Shown: piece by piece, positions 18,601 to 25,005 of the stretch
Layout of the letters: every line of letters starts with the position of its first letter
Position numbering within the stretch: position 1 is the first letter of the stretch
Assembly (NCBI RefSeq): GCF_965223525.1
Contig: NZ_CBDCWX010000004.1
Location: 124,001 to 188,000, forward strand
Length of the DNA: 64,000 nt
Source of the DNA: Leptofilum sp965223525
GTDB lineage: Bacteria > Chloroflexota > Anaerolineae > Promineifilales > Promineifilaceae
Direction: 5' to 3'
The notes under the pieces: generated by a model
What the model saw: the letters and a program-made list of their open reading frames with translations, nothing else
Database searches by the model: none
What the model was told of the DNA's origin: nothing
Translations under genes and position numbers: made by a program

Positions 18601-18876
18601 GCACTGGCCGTCTCCCAAAGTGCCCCCGCAGACCCGAACGACGTGGGCAGCAGCCTGCCCTGGTGGTGGTGGTGGCAATGGTACGATCACCAAAACATGC
18701 GGGATGAGCGGGTGGAGGCATTCAGTTCGCTGCTGTGGGAAGGTGTATACAGCTACGATTATGTAGCCCGCGCCACCACGCCCGGCACGTTCATCGTGCC
18801 GCCCACCAAGGCGGAGGAGATGTATTCGCCAGACGTATTCGGCCGTAGTGGGAGTGATGTGGTGGTGGTTGAGTAA
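12679..18876 (+). CDS. Alpha-2-macroglobulin family protein (giant, thioester-less)
   Basis: Bacterial alpha-2-macroglobulins are large cell-envelope proteins that trap proteases or take part in envelope defence. The 2065-residue protein has an N-terminal signal-anchor (about 16-35, after NKRQRR) and no lipobox. Then follow Ig-like/macroglobulin domains (a Big_5-like start at EGGIGLAPFVNITFNQPM), MG2 (LRWHIFDDRAIYRPGETVS), a bait-region-like part, the A2M domain (LPDNLTRYRIMAVAVAGDN) and the thioester-domain-like helical toroid (about 1540-1850; GGFPIWERGRE). Where the CxEQ thioester is expected the sequence reads HRYDSADEYASRIL, so Cys and Gln are lost. It is longer than E. coli YfhM (about 1650) and YfaS (about 1530). 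A repeat palindrome is embedded at about residues 1032-1040. No pbpC partner is adjacent. AAAGGAACGGGG precedes the ATG. Confidence 0.9.
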   Translation: MSQPTNSNNKRQRRFIIAGLISLLVVIAAGVGIWFYQQQDGPNGTDGDGFTIPTLRTETAVSNTGGLESAGFGGANSSAASLLISLSEGQSLPEAVVANPLVTGEPLTEAEIAQILARLPELTGEPTDEQDFNLPDELIPPPRPGTTIAQTFPPPFTDVAPPDVPDAPLEVLRYSPEGGIGLAPFVNITFNQPMVPLTDLTSLTEAEVPVNLTPDIPGTWQWVSPQTLRFEADADAVDRLPMATEFVAEIPAGTVSATGNALAETVRWTFSTPPVQMVSNYPAQYEPQPLEPIIFVEFDQLIEPEAILAVTRLTADGDSEAIRLATEAEIAVDEWVSRRVASANEGRWLAFRAERPLPPDTEIVVSIGPSIPSAEGPLVNPQAHSFTFYTYPPLRLERDFCGWSNGDCPPLTPFHLEFNNPLDPELFSETMIRIEPELPGATVQLNYSGLTIQGLTQGRTTYEVTIDASLTDIFGQTLGEEETARFRVDSATPFVSGSRELLVTADPSTSNPSLTLFVMNYDEIQVKLYAVTPDDWEAYMRYLRALDHMDEDDDFPTPPGELVVDEMMAVDSVEDVLTETAVSLTPALDGETGHVIAVVQPPTLARDFWERRRQIIHTWVQVTQIGLDAFADHSQLVAWTTNLADGSPLSDVTLSTNGNQSHQTDANGLAQFELNSSGILYLLATQGDDTAILPANTSYWDEHGWQRRELRDELRWHIFDDRAIYRPGETVSVKGWLRHISGEGAITLPGERLEEIRYTLYGPQGNVIADGAAVPTSFGGFDLQIELPENTNLGYAYMELRAVGNLQNLGGEYGFHEFQIQEFRRPEFEVSARQESVGPYVVGDSATVAVTASYFAGGPLPNADTNWYVTSTPTYYSPPGWRDFTFGTWTPWWYFDGYDYAYEEAFFYDDFGFPGDFGSVAETFSGVTDGGGEHFLQIDFEALEGNRPFTVFAEATVMDVNRQAWSSNTSLLVHPAELYVGLRSDHTFVEQGEPLEIETIVTDIDGAAVAGTAVSITAARLEWNYGSGYQPVETLHCNVSSTTEPVTCTFDTDKGGTYEITAVVTDAQGRENQSQLTRWVSGGKQPVQRNVTQESVTLIPDKEEYQPGDVAEILVQSPFGSAEGLLTLNRNGILSTEQFALENGSTTLRIPITEDHIPNLTVKVDLAGSAPRTDDAGEELADVPPRPAYATGSLNLSVPPYSRELSIEINPQSDSLEPGAETAVSLTVTNANGQPVPDAEVALVVVDEAILALTGYQLRNPLDVFYSNQWSWIDSRYGRSSIILVNPESLANEVETTTQTVEVTRVAELVTESIEEEGEAMDEGAADDSVLDFLDVLEAPAEADADAGGQTPIDLRTNFDPLAVFAPVSQTDGSGMAEISFTLPDNLTRYRIMAVAVAGDNLFGSAESNLTARLPLMVRPSALRFLNYGDQFELPIVVQNQTDEPMTVDVALDVTNLTLTAGAGQRVVVPANDRVEVGFPATTSSAGTARFQVAVVAGDYADAASGEMPVYTPATTEAFATYGTLDEGAVAQPFVMPDGVIPGYGGLEINTSSTALQALTDAVIYLTEHRYDSADEYASRILTVAALRDVLTAFEADGLPAPGEMEMAVVRDLEALQGLQNPDGGFPIWERGRESYPYHTIHVAHALAMASQKGYAVPADMQANVQNYLQNIESYYPHWYGQQTRWALSAYALYVRHLAGDSDFAKARALLDEAGIENLSLEANAWLWDILADDPAGAEYVAQIRQLINNRAVETADSANFTTSYGEEAYLMLHSNRRTDGIILQTLINQSPDSDLIPKVVNGLLAHRTRGHWGSSQENVFILLALDSYFNTFEAETPDFVAQIWLGETYAGAQAFVGRSTDRYLTEVPMGYLADEEVGDVIVSVDGDGRLYYRLALNYAPTDLSLDPLNRGFVVERTYEAVDDPEDVWQDEDGTWHIKLGARVRVRLTLVADNRRYHVALVDPLPAGLEAINPALAVSQSAPADPNDVGSSLPWWWWWQWYDHQNMRDERVEAFSSLLWEGVYSYDYVARATTPGTFIVPPTKAEEMYSPDVFGRSGSDVVVVE
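15775..15797. repeat. GAGACGTTGCA palindrome inside the macroglobulin gene
   Basis: Perfect 11-bp arms (GAGACGTTGCA and complement) with a one-base centre, read in frame as Val-Glu-Thr-Leu-His-Cys-Asn-Val-Ser. An independent copy lies in non-coding DNA at 29274-29302. Confidence 0.8.
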
Positions 18877-18888
18877 GACTTTATCAAC

Positions 18889-18944
18889 AGATTTCGCAGA
18901 TTGAAAAGATTTTATCTGGTTAATCTGCGAAATCTTTGATTTTT
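18889..18944. terminator. Hairpin after the macroglobulin gene, terminator and repeat
   Basis: AGATTTCGCAGATT (18889-18902) pairs perfectly with 18922-18935, followed by TTTGATTTTT. The same arm sequence occurs at 34251-34272, so this is a repeat-type terminator. It lies between the convergent macroglobulin and NACHT genes and could stop both. Confidence 0.7.
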
Positions 18945-19003
18945 CCCCAAAAAGCGACGGTCACCCGTAGACCATTCCCCAGCAAGGGTACGAAATCTTG
19001 GTT

Positions 19004-21352
19004 TTAAGCATCCGCCTCATGGAGGTTGGCAAAGTATTCCTGTAATAAGCGGTGGACAAATACATAGCCACCACCCACTTTGTATAACAAGATATTTCTG
19101 GCTGTGTGGTCTAAAAACTTAATGTAGCTTAATGGCATATGCCTTCTGTACCACAACGCGGGGCGCAAGAAATAATGCTTTATAATATTAGCTCCTCCAT
19201 AAAGTAACCAGGCCATTATGAACAAAAGGATTCCTATTAACAGACCTGTTTGAACATTGACTGTTAATGCTACTAGAAGTCCAATTGGTATTGAGAAGAC
19301 AGAAGCCATCAAAGTGCTGTTTTTAGCTGATAATAAAATGCCTTGATTTGGGTAGCTTTTTTTATCAAGGGCATTATTTTGAAACCCGTTCAAAAGTACA
19401 ATCACTAATGTAAATAACAGAACATACACCCAAAATATAGCAGGATCAACGATTTGTATCAGTAGCCAGCCTGATATTAGCCCTGATGCTACTCCCCAAA
19501 GCAACCCTTTTAGCGCATGTTTCCACGACCATCCCAGAGTCTCAACTGTCCGAATTTCATCATGGAAACCTGTTCCATCGATAAAACGTACGCTTAATGA
19601 AAATGCAAATGTTTCAAATGCACAAGCAATCAGGGCAGTTTCCCATGGATCAAATAATAAAACTGTAAAAAAAGAAAAGAAGGCAACGGCAATACCTATT
19701 GTAGTAATTCTACTAGGTAGCCTATTGCTCCCTAACTGAGATTTTGATTGCTCAAAATACCACCCATCAATTAGGGTTACGAGAAAACTCAACATAGGAA
19801 TTAAAATGAATGGCGAAAGAAAATAACTAAGACTGAGCGAGATAAAGGGAATCTTCCCCAGTTGTTCAAACAATCTTACTGTGAAAGCAGGCTCGACTGA
19901 TTTGCCTATTAAGAAAACAATCCATGTAAGTAACCCAATCATTATCCCCGCTATTAGACGTGCCGACACTAAATATAGCCATTGCCATTTTCGATTGTTA
20001 TGCCAGCTAGGTTGCAAATGCTCAATTAGAAATATGGTTTGGTTGTTATGGGTCATTCTTTGGGCTAGCCAGCCTAACCAATGTTGGGTTTGTTCTGGGG
20101 TATACGGTGAATTGGGTTGGCGGTTTAGCATCCGCTGTACATATCTTTCAAAAATCTGTTGATGATAAGCGGCTTTTGAATCCTCATCGTTGCTTGATTT
20201 TGCTAAATCATAAATTGGATTATTGTTGTTCTCGTCTCCGTTGTGAGAATTAGCTTCTTCCTCATAGGCAAGCGTCATGATTTGCAGCATCAATGGAGAG
20301 CGTGCCATTTCTTGTAAAGCGGCATCGATATGTATCGCTTCTCTTAAGCTGGCTAAATTGTTGCCAAATGTGGCTAAATACTCGTCAATTTGTGCTTCAT
20401 TCAGTGCTTGTAAAAGAATCGCTCCCCCAAGCTTTAATTGAACCCCACAGGATTGATACTCATGCGTGCGGCTGGATACGACTAGATTGGTCAAGCCATG
20501 TTCGCTACGGAACTGATTGATGGTGTGGATACATGCTGTGCGTGCTTGGTCGGACACTTCATCTAACCCATCCAACAATAAAAGCAATTTGTTTTGTTTG
20601 AGCCAAGCCGTGCTAAGGTCGCGGGGGATTTGATATTTGTTGGATAGTTCTTCGACAACCCAATCAAACAGCGTATCTTTTTCTCGCCAAGAGGCAAGAT
20701 TCAAAATGACGGGTATCGGTTCTGAGGGGTCTTGGTTGGCTACATAAATGAGCTCTTGGGCTAGCTCTAATAACGTAGTTGTTTTTCCCGCCCCCGGTTC
20801 ACCCAAGATAAGAAGGGCTTTGTCTGATTCCTTGAATACATCAAGCAAGCTGTTGAAGGAATCTAATGATTGTTGGTCGTAGACAGTTGCCCCCACCACA
20901 TCATGCCAGGGATTCTCGACCATTTCTGGGGTGAACTGCTTGCCCAAAGAGAGCAATCTTTCATCGGCTACAGACTTCTCAAATACCCCCTTTACCCAGA
21001 AGTTATTTACCTTTTCCAGTAAGATTAGTAGCTTTTTCCTGTCTTTCCACTCTTCGTGGGATAATCGCGTTGCTTCAGGAGGGAGCGAGGTGATATTTGC
21101 CGCTATTTTGGCATCAAATGCTGGCCATTCCACATAGGGTCGCAAACTTTGCGCTTGTTTGGCAAGCTTATCTAACATTTGATGGCGAATGGAGTAGCGT
21201 AATAATTCCCGAATCGCATCTTTTTTTGCTTCAGGAAAATTATCGTAATCTACATCTAAATCAAAACAAAGTGATTGAAATTCACTTTTATTGAAATAAG
21301 TGTTGAGATTGCTTTGTAATTGATTCAGATAAGTTTGTGACGCTTTATCCAT
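19004..21352 (-). CDS. NACHT-domain STAND NTPase with C-terminal membrane domain
   Basis: STAND NTPases of the NACHT type act as signal switches; many bacterial ones are anti-phage sensors. I start at ATG 21352 (782 residues) with GGTGA six bases upstream; an in-frame GTG lies at 21361. Residues 1-75 form a small helical domain (FNKSEFQSLCFDLDVDYDNF, then LRP) like the effector-associated death-like domains of bacterial NLR-type proteins. The NACHT core has Walker A GEPGAGKT (184-191), Walker B LLLLDGLDE (to 265) and sensor VVSSRTHEY. From about residue 450 on there are at least six membrane segments, ending in GYVFVHRLLQEYFANLHEA, a motif usual at the end of such proteins. It has no leucine-rich or TPR repeat region. 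It is AT-richer than its neighbours and lacks the ACGGCCGT palindrome, which suggests transfer. The trigger is unknown. Confidence 0.85.
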   Translation of the reverse strand: MDKASQTYLNQLQSNLNTYFNKSEFQSLCFDLDVDYDNFPEAKKDAIRELLRYSIRHQMLDKLAKQAQSLRPYVEWPAFDAKIAANITSLPPEATRLSHEEWKDRKKLLILLEKVNNFWVKGVFEKSVADERLLSLGKQFTPEMVENPWHDVVGATVYDQQSLDSFNSLLDVFKESDKALLILGEPGAGKTTTLLELAQELIYVANQDPSEPIPVILNLASWREKDTLFDWVVEELSNKYQIPRDLSTAWLKQNKLLLLLDGLDEVSDQARTACIHTINQFRSEHGLTNLVVSSRTHEYQSCGVQLKLGGAILLQALNEAQIDEYLATFGNNLASLREAIHIDAALQEMARSPLMLQIMTLAYEEEANSHNGDENNNNPIYDLAKSSNDEDSKAAYHQQIFERYVQRMLNRQPNSPYTPEQTQHWLGWLAQRMTHNNQTIFLIEHLQPSWHNNRKWQWLYLVSARLIAGIMIGLLTWIVFLIGKSVEPAFTVRLFEQLGKIPFISLSLSYFLSPFILIPMLSFLVTLIDGWYFEQSKSQLGSNRLPSRITTIGIAVAFFSFFTVLLFDPWETALIACAFETFAFSLSVRFIDGTGFHDEIRTVETLGWSWKHALKGLLWGVASGLISGWLLIQIVDPAIFWVYVLLFTLVIVLLNGFQNNALDKKSYPNQGILLSAKNSTLMASVFSIPIGLLVALTVNVQTGLLIGILLFIMAWLLYGGANIIKHYFLRPALWYRRHMPLSYIKFLDHTARNILLYKVGGGYVFVHRLLQEYFANLHEADA

Positions 21353-21502
21353 AAGATTCACCGCATTTATGAAACAATCGTAAGCGCAATAATTTACTCG
21401 AAAAGGAGATTTTCTGGAGAAGTATAAGTTGTGGATAACAATATGAGTTCATAAGATTATAGTCGCCAACCTCAATTTGAAGCAAAATCATATGTTCACC
21501 GC

Positions 21503-21508
21503 TATAAT
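21503..21508 (+). promoter_or_regulatory. Consensus -10 box seven bases from a start codon
   Basis: TATAAT ends at 21508 and the ATG of the prepilin peptidase gene is at 21515, so transcription would start at or next to the A of the start codon. A -35-like TTGAAG (21477-21482) is 20 bases away, too far for an ideal promoter. There is no ribosome site between, in line with a leaderless mRNA. Confidence 0.4.
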
Positions 21509-21514
21509 TCCCCC

Positions 21515-22198
21515 ATGCTGAATCTCATCTTTTTTGTGATTGGTCTGCTTGCGGCCGTCATCATCAACACCCTGGCCGATTATTTACCTTCGTCACATAC
21601 GCCCTTGCGCCCGCAGTGGCACACCTGGGGCTGGTCACAGCGGAAACGGCCGTTGCTTGTGTTTGTGGGTACGGCCGTAATCTTCGCCATCTTGCCTCTC
21701 TTTTTAACCGATTGGGTGGATGCGGCCGTAAACAGCTTCCACATTGCCGTTCTCATCCTTATCATCGTTACTGATTTGGAGCATAAACTCATTTTCAACA
21801 AGGTGGTCTGGCCTGCTACGGCAATCGCCTTGCTCACTAGCTTGATCGTTAGTCCAGAGGAGAATAATTTGCGGCTGGCGTTGGTGGGCGCGGTTGTGGG
21901 CTTTGCCATTTTTTACGTGTTGTACTGGCTGGCCCAGATGCTGTATGGCGCAGAGCGCGTGCCGCTGGGCTACGGTGATGTGAAGCTAGCCATGCTCATG
22001 GGGGCGATGTTGGGCTTCCATCGCATCATTTTCGCCTTAATTTTAGGCATTTTTCTAGGCGGCGTTATTTCGCTGCTGCTGCTCATCAGCCGCCGCGTGG
22101 ACCGCACAACGGCGCTGCCCTACGGGCAATATTTGGCCATCGCGGGCATCATCATGCTCATTTGGGGCGCCCAGTACGTCCGGCAATTTTTGAATTAG
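21515..22198 (+). CDS. Type IV prepilin peptidase (A24), catalytic domain only
   Basis: An inner-membrane aspartyl protease that cuts the leader of type IV pilin-like proteins. The 227-residue protein has six or so membrane segments and the two catalytic motifs: Asp in IVTDLEHKLIF (about residue 90) and GYGDVKLAMLMGA (about 154-166, the GxGDxK signature). It lacks the cytosolic N-terminal methyltransferase part with its two Cys-x-x-Cys pairs that E. coli PilD-type enzymes carry, so it resembles the short archaeal-like or TadV-like forms in activity. No pilin or pilus assembly genes lie in the window. It may use a leaderless mRNA. Two or three dispersed palindromes sit within its first 200 bp. 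Confidence 0.85.
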   Translation: MLNLIFFVIGLLAAVIINTLADYLPSSHTPLRPQWHTWGWSQRKRPLLVFVGTAVIFAILPLFLTDWVDAAVNSFHIAVLILIIVTDLEHKLIFNKVVWPATAIALLTSLIVSPEENNLRLALVGAVVGFAIFYVLYWLAQMLYGAERVPLGYGDVKLAMLMGAMLGFHRIIFALILGIFLGGVISLLLLISRRVDRTTALPYGQYLAIAGIIMLIWGAQYVRQFLN

Positions 22199-22199
22199 G

Positions 22200-22255
22200 G
22201 GCTAGTTGTTAGTGGCTGGTTGTCTTTACTAACCACCAGCTACTAACAACTAGCC
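22200..22255. repeat. Inverted repeat, 21-bp arms, after prepilin peptidase gene
   Basis: The arms at 22200-22220 (starting GGCTAGTTGTTAGT) and 22235-22255 pair with one mismatch. Related sequence (GGTGGTTGG with CTAGCCACTAGCC) lies at 11660-11705. It occupies nearly the whole gap to the next gene. Confidence 0.75.
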
Positions 22256-22264
22256 GCGTGAATA

Positions 22265-22921
22265 ATGTCAAACTTGCACACGCTCACCGAACTAAAAAAT
22301 GCAGGTATCATTGTGGCTTTGCCGGGGGATTTACCGCTGGCGGCGATTATTCCGATTGCCGATGCATTACTGGCGTCGCCTGTTTTGGCGGTGGATGTGG
22401 CGGTTGGCAGCGCTGAGCTGCCCCAACTGCTGCACGATTTGCGCCAGCGGGCGGGGGATAAGCTATTGATTGGAGTGAGTGGGGTGGAAACGGCCGTTCA
22501 GCTCCAATCTCTCCCCTTCAACCACCTCGACTACATTTCCTCTCCCTGCTTGGATGACGTGCTGCTGACAGCTTGCCAGGAGACTGGTGTGGCTTATCTG
22601 CCAACTGTGATTAGCGTTTGGGCAGCCCAAGCCGCGCAGCAAAAAGGTTGCCACGCTATCCGCCTGCAAACCGGCGGCTCCGCCGGAGCCGATTACGTCC
22701 GCGCCATCCGCAAGGCGCAGCCCAATTTGAGTCTTATTGTGGAAACTGAACTGGCGGCTGACGAAGTAGCTGCGTACCAACAGGCTGGTGCAGATGCGCT
22801 GCTCATCGGCAAGCCGCTATTCACTGGCTCCGCCCAAACCATGGCTGATCTCATCACCCAAGCCCGAAAATTTAACAGGGCGTGGCAAACGGGCCACCAG
22901 TCACTAGCCGCCACCAACTAA
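22265..22921 (+). CDS. KDPG-aldolase-like (Eda family) TIM barrel, catalytic residues not conserved
   Basis: Eda-type aldolases split 2-keto-3-deoxy-6-phosphogluconate through a Schiff-base Lys. This 218-residue protein follows the family pattern (ELKNAGIIVALPGDLPLAAI at the start, HLDYISSPCLDDVLLTACQE for the usual phosphate-side strands, QQAGADALLIGKPLF at the end). But the strand that should carry the Schiff-base Lys (KLFPA) reads RLQTGG, and the usual early Glu is Asp in AVDVAVGS. Classical aldolase chemistry is therefore doubtful. It lies 4 bases before the enolase-superfamily gene, so both probably serve one pathway or transcript. I see no clear ribosome site. A binding or altered lyase/epimerase role is possible; the family assignment is moderate. 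Confidence 0.6.
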   Translation: MSNLHTLTELKNAGIIVALPGDLPLAAIIPIADALLASPVLAVDVAVGSAELPQLLHDLRQRAGDKLLIGVSGVETAVQLQSLPFNHLDYISSPCLDDVLLTACQETGVAYLPTVISVWAAQAAQQKGCHAIRLQTGGSAGADYVRAIRKAQPNLSLIVETELAADEVAAYQQAGADALLIGKPLFTGSAQTMADLITQARKFNRAWQTGHQSLAATN

Positions 22922-22925
22922 GTCT

Positions 22926-24047
22926 ATGAAAATTGAACGCATTGATCTTTATTACATTTCTATGCCATTGGTGTCGCCGTTTGGCACCAGCTTTGGCACA
23001 CAGCTTCAGCGCGACTGCCTGATTTTGGCGCTGCACAGCGAGGGGCTGACGGGCTGGGGCGAATGTGTGGCCACCAACGATCCGGGCTACAGTTATGAAA
23101 CGGCCGTTACCGCCTGGCACATCCTCTCCGACTTTCTCATCCCCGCCGTGTTGGGCAAGGAGCTAAACGAGCCGGAACAGCTACAGGGTTGGCTCCGCAA
23201 GGTGCGCGGCCATCCGTTGGCCAAAGCCACGCTGGATCAGGCCGCTTGGGACATCACCGCCCAGCGGGATGGGCTGTCGCTGGCTCAAAAGCTGGCCCAG
23301 CCGTACCCAGAAGGCTCGCGTGAGTGCGTGAAGGTGGGCGTCAGCATCGGGACGCAGCCCAGCATTGCCCAAACGATGGACGTGATTGCTAAACATTTGG
23401 GTGAAGGATACGGCCGTATCAAGCTCAAAATCAAGCCAGGCTGGGACATAAAAATGGTGTGGCAAGCTCGCAACACCTTCCCCGATGTGCCCATCATGCT
23501 CGATGCCAACTCTGCCTACACGCTGGACGATGCCATCATTTTTCAATCCATGGATGAGCTGGATTTCCTGATGATTGAGCAACCGCTGGGGTACGATGAT
23601 ATTTATGACCATAGTCAATTACGGCCGCAAATTAAAACCCCGCTCTGCCTGGACGAGAGCATTCACTCAGCCGAACATGCCCGCTACGCCATTGCCCTGC
23701 AAGCGTGTGACATCATCAACATTAAGCCTACGCGCGTCAGCGGCTGGACAGAAGCCCGCAAAATTCACGATTTGGGCGTGGCGCACGGGCTGGGTTTGTG
23801 GGTGGGCGGCATGTTAGAAACAGGCGTGGGGCGGGCGGCACAGCTAGCCATGGCCTCGCTACCCGGCATTTCACTTCCCGGCGACATCTCTGCAACGGCA
23901 CGCTACTACGAAAATGACATCGCCACCCCCTTCTACCTAAACGCAGAAGATAGTACAATTACCGTGCCCACTGGCCTCGGCCTGGGCATCGAGTTAGATA
24001 TGGCGCGCTTGAAGGAAGTAACATTGAAGCAAGAGAGTTTTGCGTAA
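22926..24047 (+). CDS. Enolase superfamily: o-succinylbenzoate synthase / N-succinylamino acid racemase
   Basis: This Mg-dependent enzyme abstracts an alpha proton; members of this clade dehydrate SHCHC to o-succinylbenzoate in menaquinone synthesis, racemise N-succinylamino acids, or do both. The 373-residue length is normal. Hallmarks are the Lys-x-Lys acid/base pair in RIKLKIKPGWD (about 165-175), metal ligands DANSAYTLDDA and MIEQPL, LDESIHS, the second base Lys in NIKPTRVSGW, and GGMLETGVGRAAQLAMASLP near the end. These match the NSAR/OSBS subgroup better than E. coli MenC. No other men genes are in the window, so the physiological reaction is open. It follows the aldolase-like gene by four bases. 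Confidence 0.85.
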   Translation: MKIERIDLYYISMPLVSPFGTSFGTQLQRDCLILALHSEGLTGWGECVATNDPGYSYETAVTAWHILSDFLIPAVLGKELNEPEQLQGWLRKVRGHPLAKATLDQAAWDITAQRDGLSLAQKLAQPYPEGSRECVKVGVSIGTQPSIAQTMDVIAKHLGEGYGRIKLKIKPGWDIKMVWQARNTFPDVPIMLDANSAYTLDDAIIFQSMDELDFLMIEQPLGYDDIYDHSQLRPQIKTPLCLDESIHSAEHARYAIALQACDIINIKPTRVSGWTEARKIHDLGVAHGLGLWVGGMLETGVGRAAQLAMASLPGISLPGDISATARYYENDIATPFYLNAEDSTITVPTGLGLGIELDMARLKEVTLKQESFA

Positions 24048-24080
24048 AGATTGGTTCAATCTCTAAGATTGAACCAATCT
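24048..24080. repeat. Tight 15-bp hairpin between enolase-family gene and proC
   Basis: AGATTGGTTCAATCT (24048-24062) and its perfect complement (24066-24080) with a three-base loop start directly after the stop codon. There is no T-tract, so it is more likely an mRNA-stabilising or repeat hairpin than a terminator. Confidence 0.75.
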
Positions 24081-24094
24081 GCACCGAGGAAATT

Positions 24095-24934
24095 ATGTTT
24101 GAAGATAAAACAATTGCATTTATTGGCAGCGGCGTGATGGGCGAGGCGATGATTCGCGGTTTGCTGGCACAGAAAAATGTGCTGCCCAGCCAAATTTTGG
24201 CGGCTGATCCCTGGGGCCAGCGGCGTGAAGAACTGAATGATCGCTACAGCATTGGCGTTACCGACGACAACCGGGAAGCGGCAGAAAATGGGCAAATTGT
24301 GGTGCTATCTATAAAACCACAAACGCTGCCTTATGTTTTACCGGAGATTCGTGGTCATCTGCGACGCCAGGATTTGCTGCTGTCTATCATTGCTGGAACC
24401 CCTATCAAGAAATTGGCAAATGGCACGGCTCATGCGGCCGTTGTGCGGGCCATGCCCAACACACCTGCCCAAATTGGGCAAGGCATTACCGTCTGGACAA
24501 GCACGCCAGAGGTAACAGACGTGCAAAAGCAGCAGGCTCAGGCAATTTTGGCCTCGCTGGGGCAGGAAATTTACGTGGATGAAGAAGAGTATCTGGATAT
24601 GACAACGGCTTTAAGCGGCTCTGGCCCCGGCTACGTGTTTATGATGATGGAAGCGTTAATTGACGCAGGCGTGCACCTGGGCTTCTCGCGGCGCATCGCC
24701 GAGCAGCTTGTCTTCCAAACGATGATTGGTTCTGTAAACTACGCCATTGAGTCTGGTAAGCACGTAGCCGAATTGCGAAATCAGGTTACGTCCCCCGGCG
24801 GCACCACGGCGGCGGCTCTGTACCACATGGAAAAAGGCGGTCTCCGCACGGTCATCTCGCGCGGCATTTGGGCTGCTTATGAACGTTCCGTCTCCCTGGG
24901 CAAGGGCAAGGCGGAGGAAGATCCGGAGGGTTAG
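24095..24934 (+). CDS. proC: Pyrroline-5-carboxylate reductase
   Basis: It reduces L-pyrroline-5-carboxylate to proline with NAD(P)H, the last step of proline synthesis, in the cytosol. The 279 residues are standard. The Rossmann motif IAFIGSGVMGEAMIRGLL lies at about 7-24, followed by VVLSIKPQTLPYVL. The C-terminal helical dimer domain carries the family signature DMTTALSGSGPGYVFMMMEA (about 168-187) and TSPGGTTAAALY. ACCGAGGAAATT supports the ATG. It sits between a hairpin on the left and an inverted repeat on the right, so it may be a single-gene unit behind the enolase-family gene. Confidence 0.95.
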   Translation: MFEDKTIAFIGSGVMGEAMIRGLLAQKNVLPSQILAADPWGQRREELNDRYSIGVTDDNREAAENGQIVVLSIKPQTLPYVLPEIRGHLRRQDLLLSIIAGTPIKKLANGTAHAAVVRAMPNTPAQIGQGITVWTSTPEVTDVQKQQAQAILASLGQEIYVDEEEYLDMTTALSGSGPGYVFMMMEALIDAGVHLGFSRRIAEQLVFQTMIGSVNYAIESGKHVAELRNQVTSPGGTTAAALYHMEKGGLRTVISRGIWAAYERSVSLGKGKAEEDPEG

Positions 24935-24943
24935 CCGTGGTCG

Positions 24944-24984
24944 GTAATCCGTAATCGGTTTGCCGTTCACGGATTACAGATTAC
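24944..24984. repeat. Inverted repeat, GTAATC family
   Basis: GTAATCCGTAATC (24944-24956) pairs with GATTACAGATTAC (24972-24984) with one mismatch. A relative with arms GTAATCGGT/ACCGATTAC lies at 50078-50111. Both are in intergenic DNA. Confidence 0.7.
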
Positions 24985-25005
24985 TGTTCCCTGATTACCG
25001 GAAGA

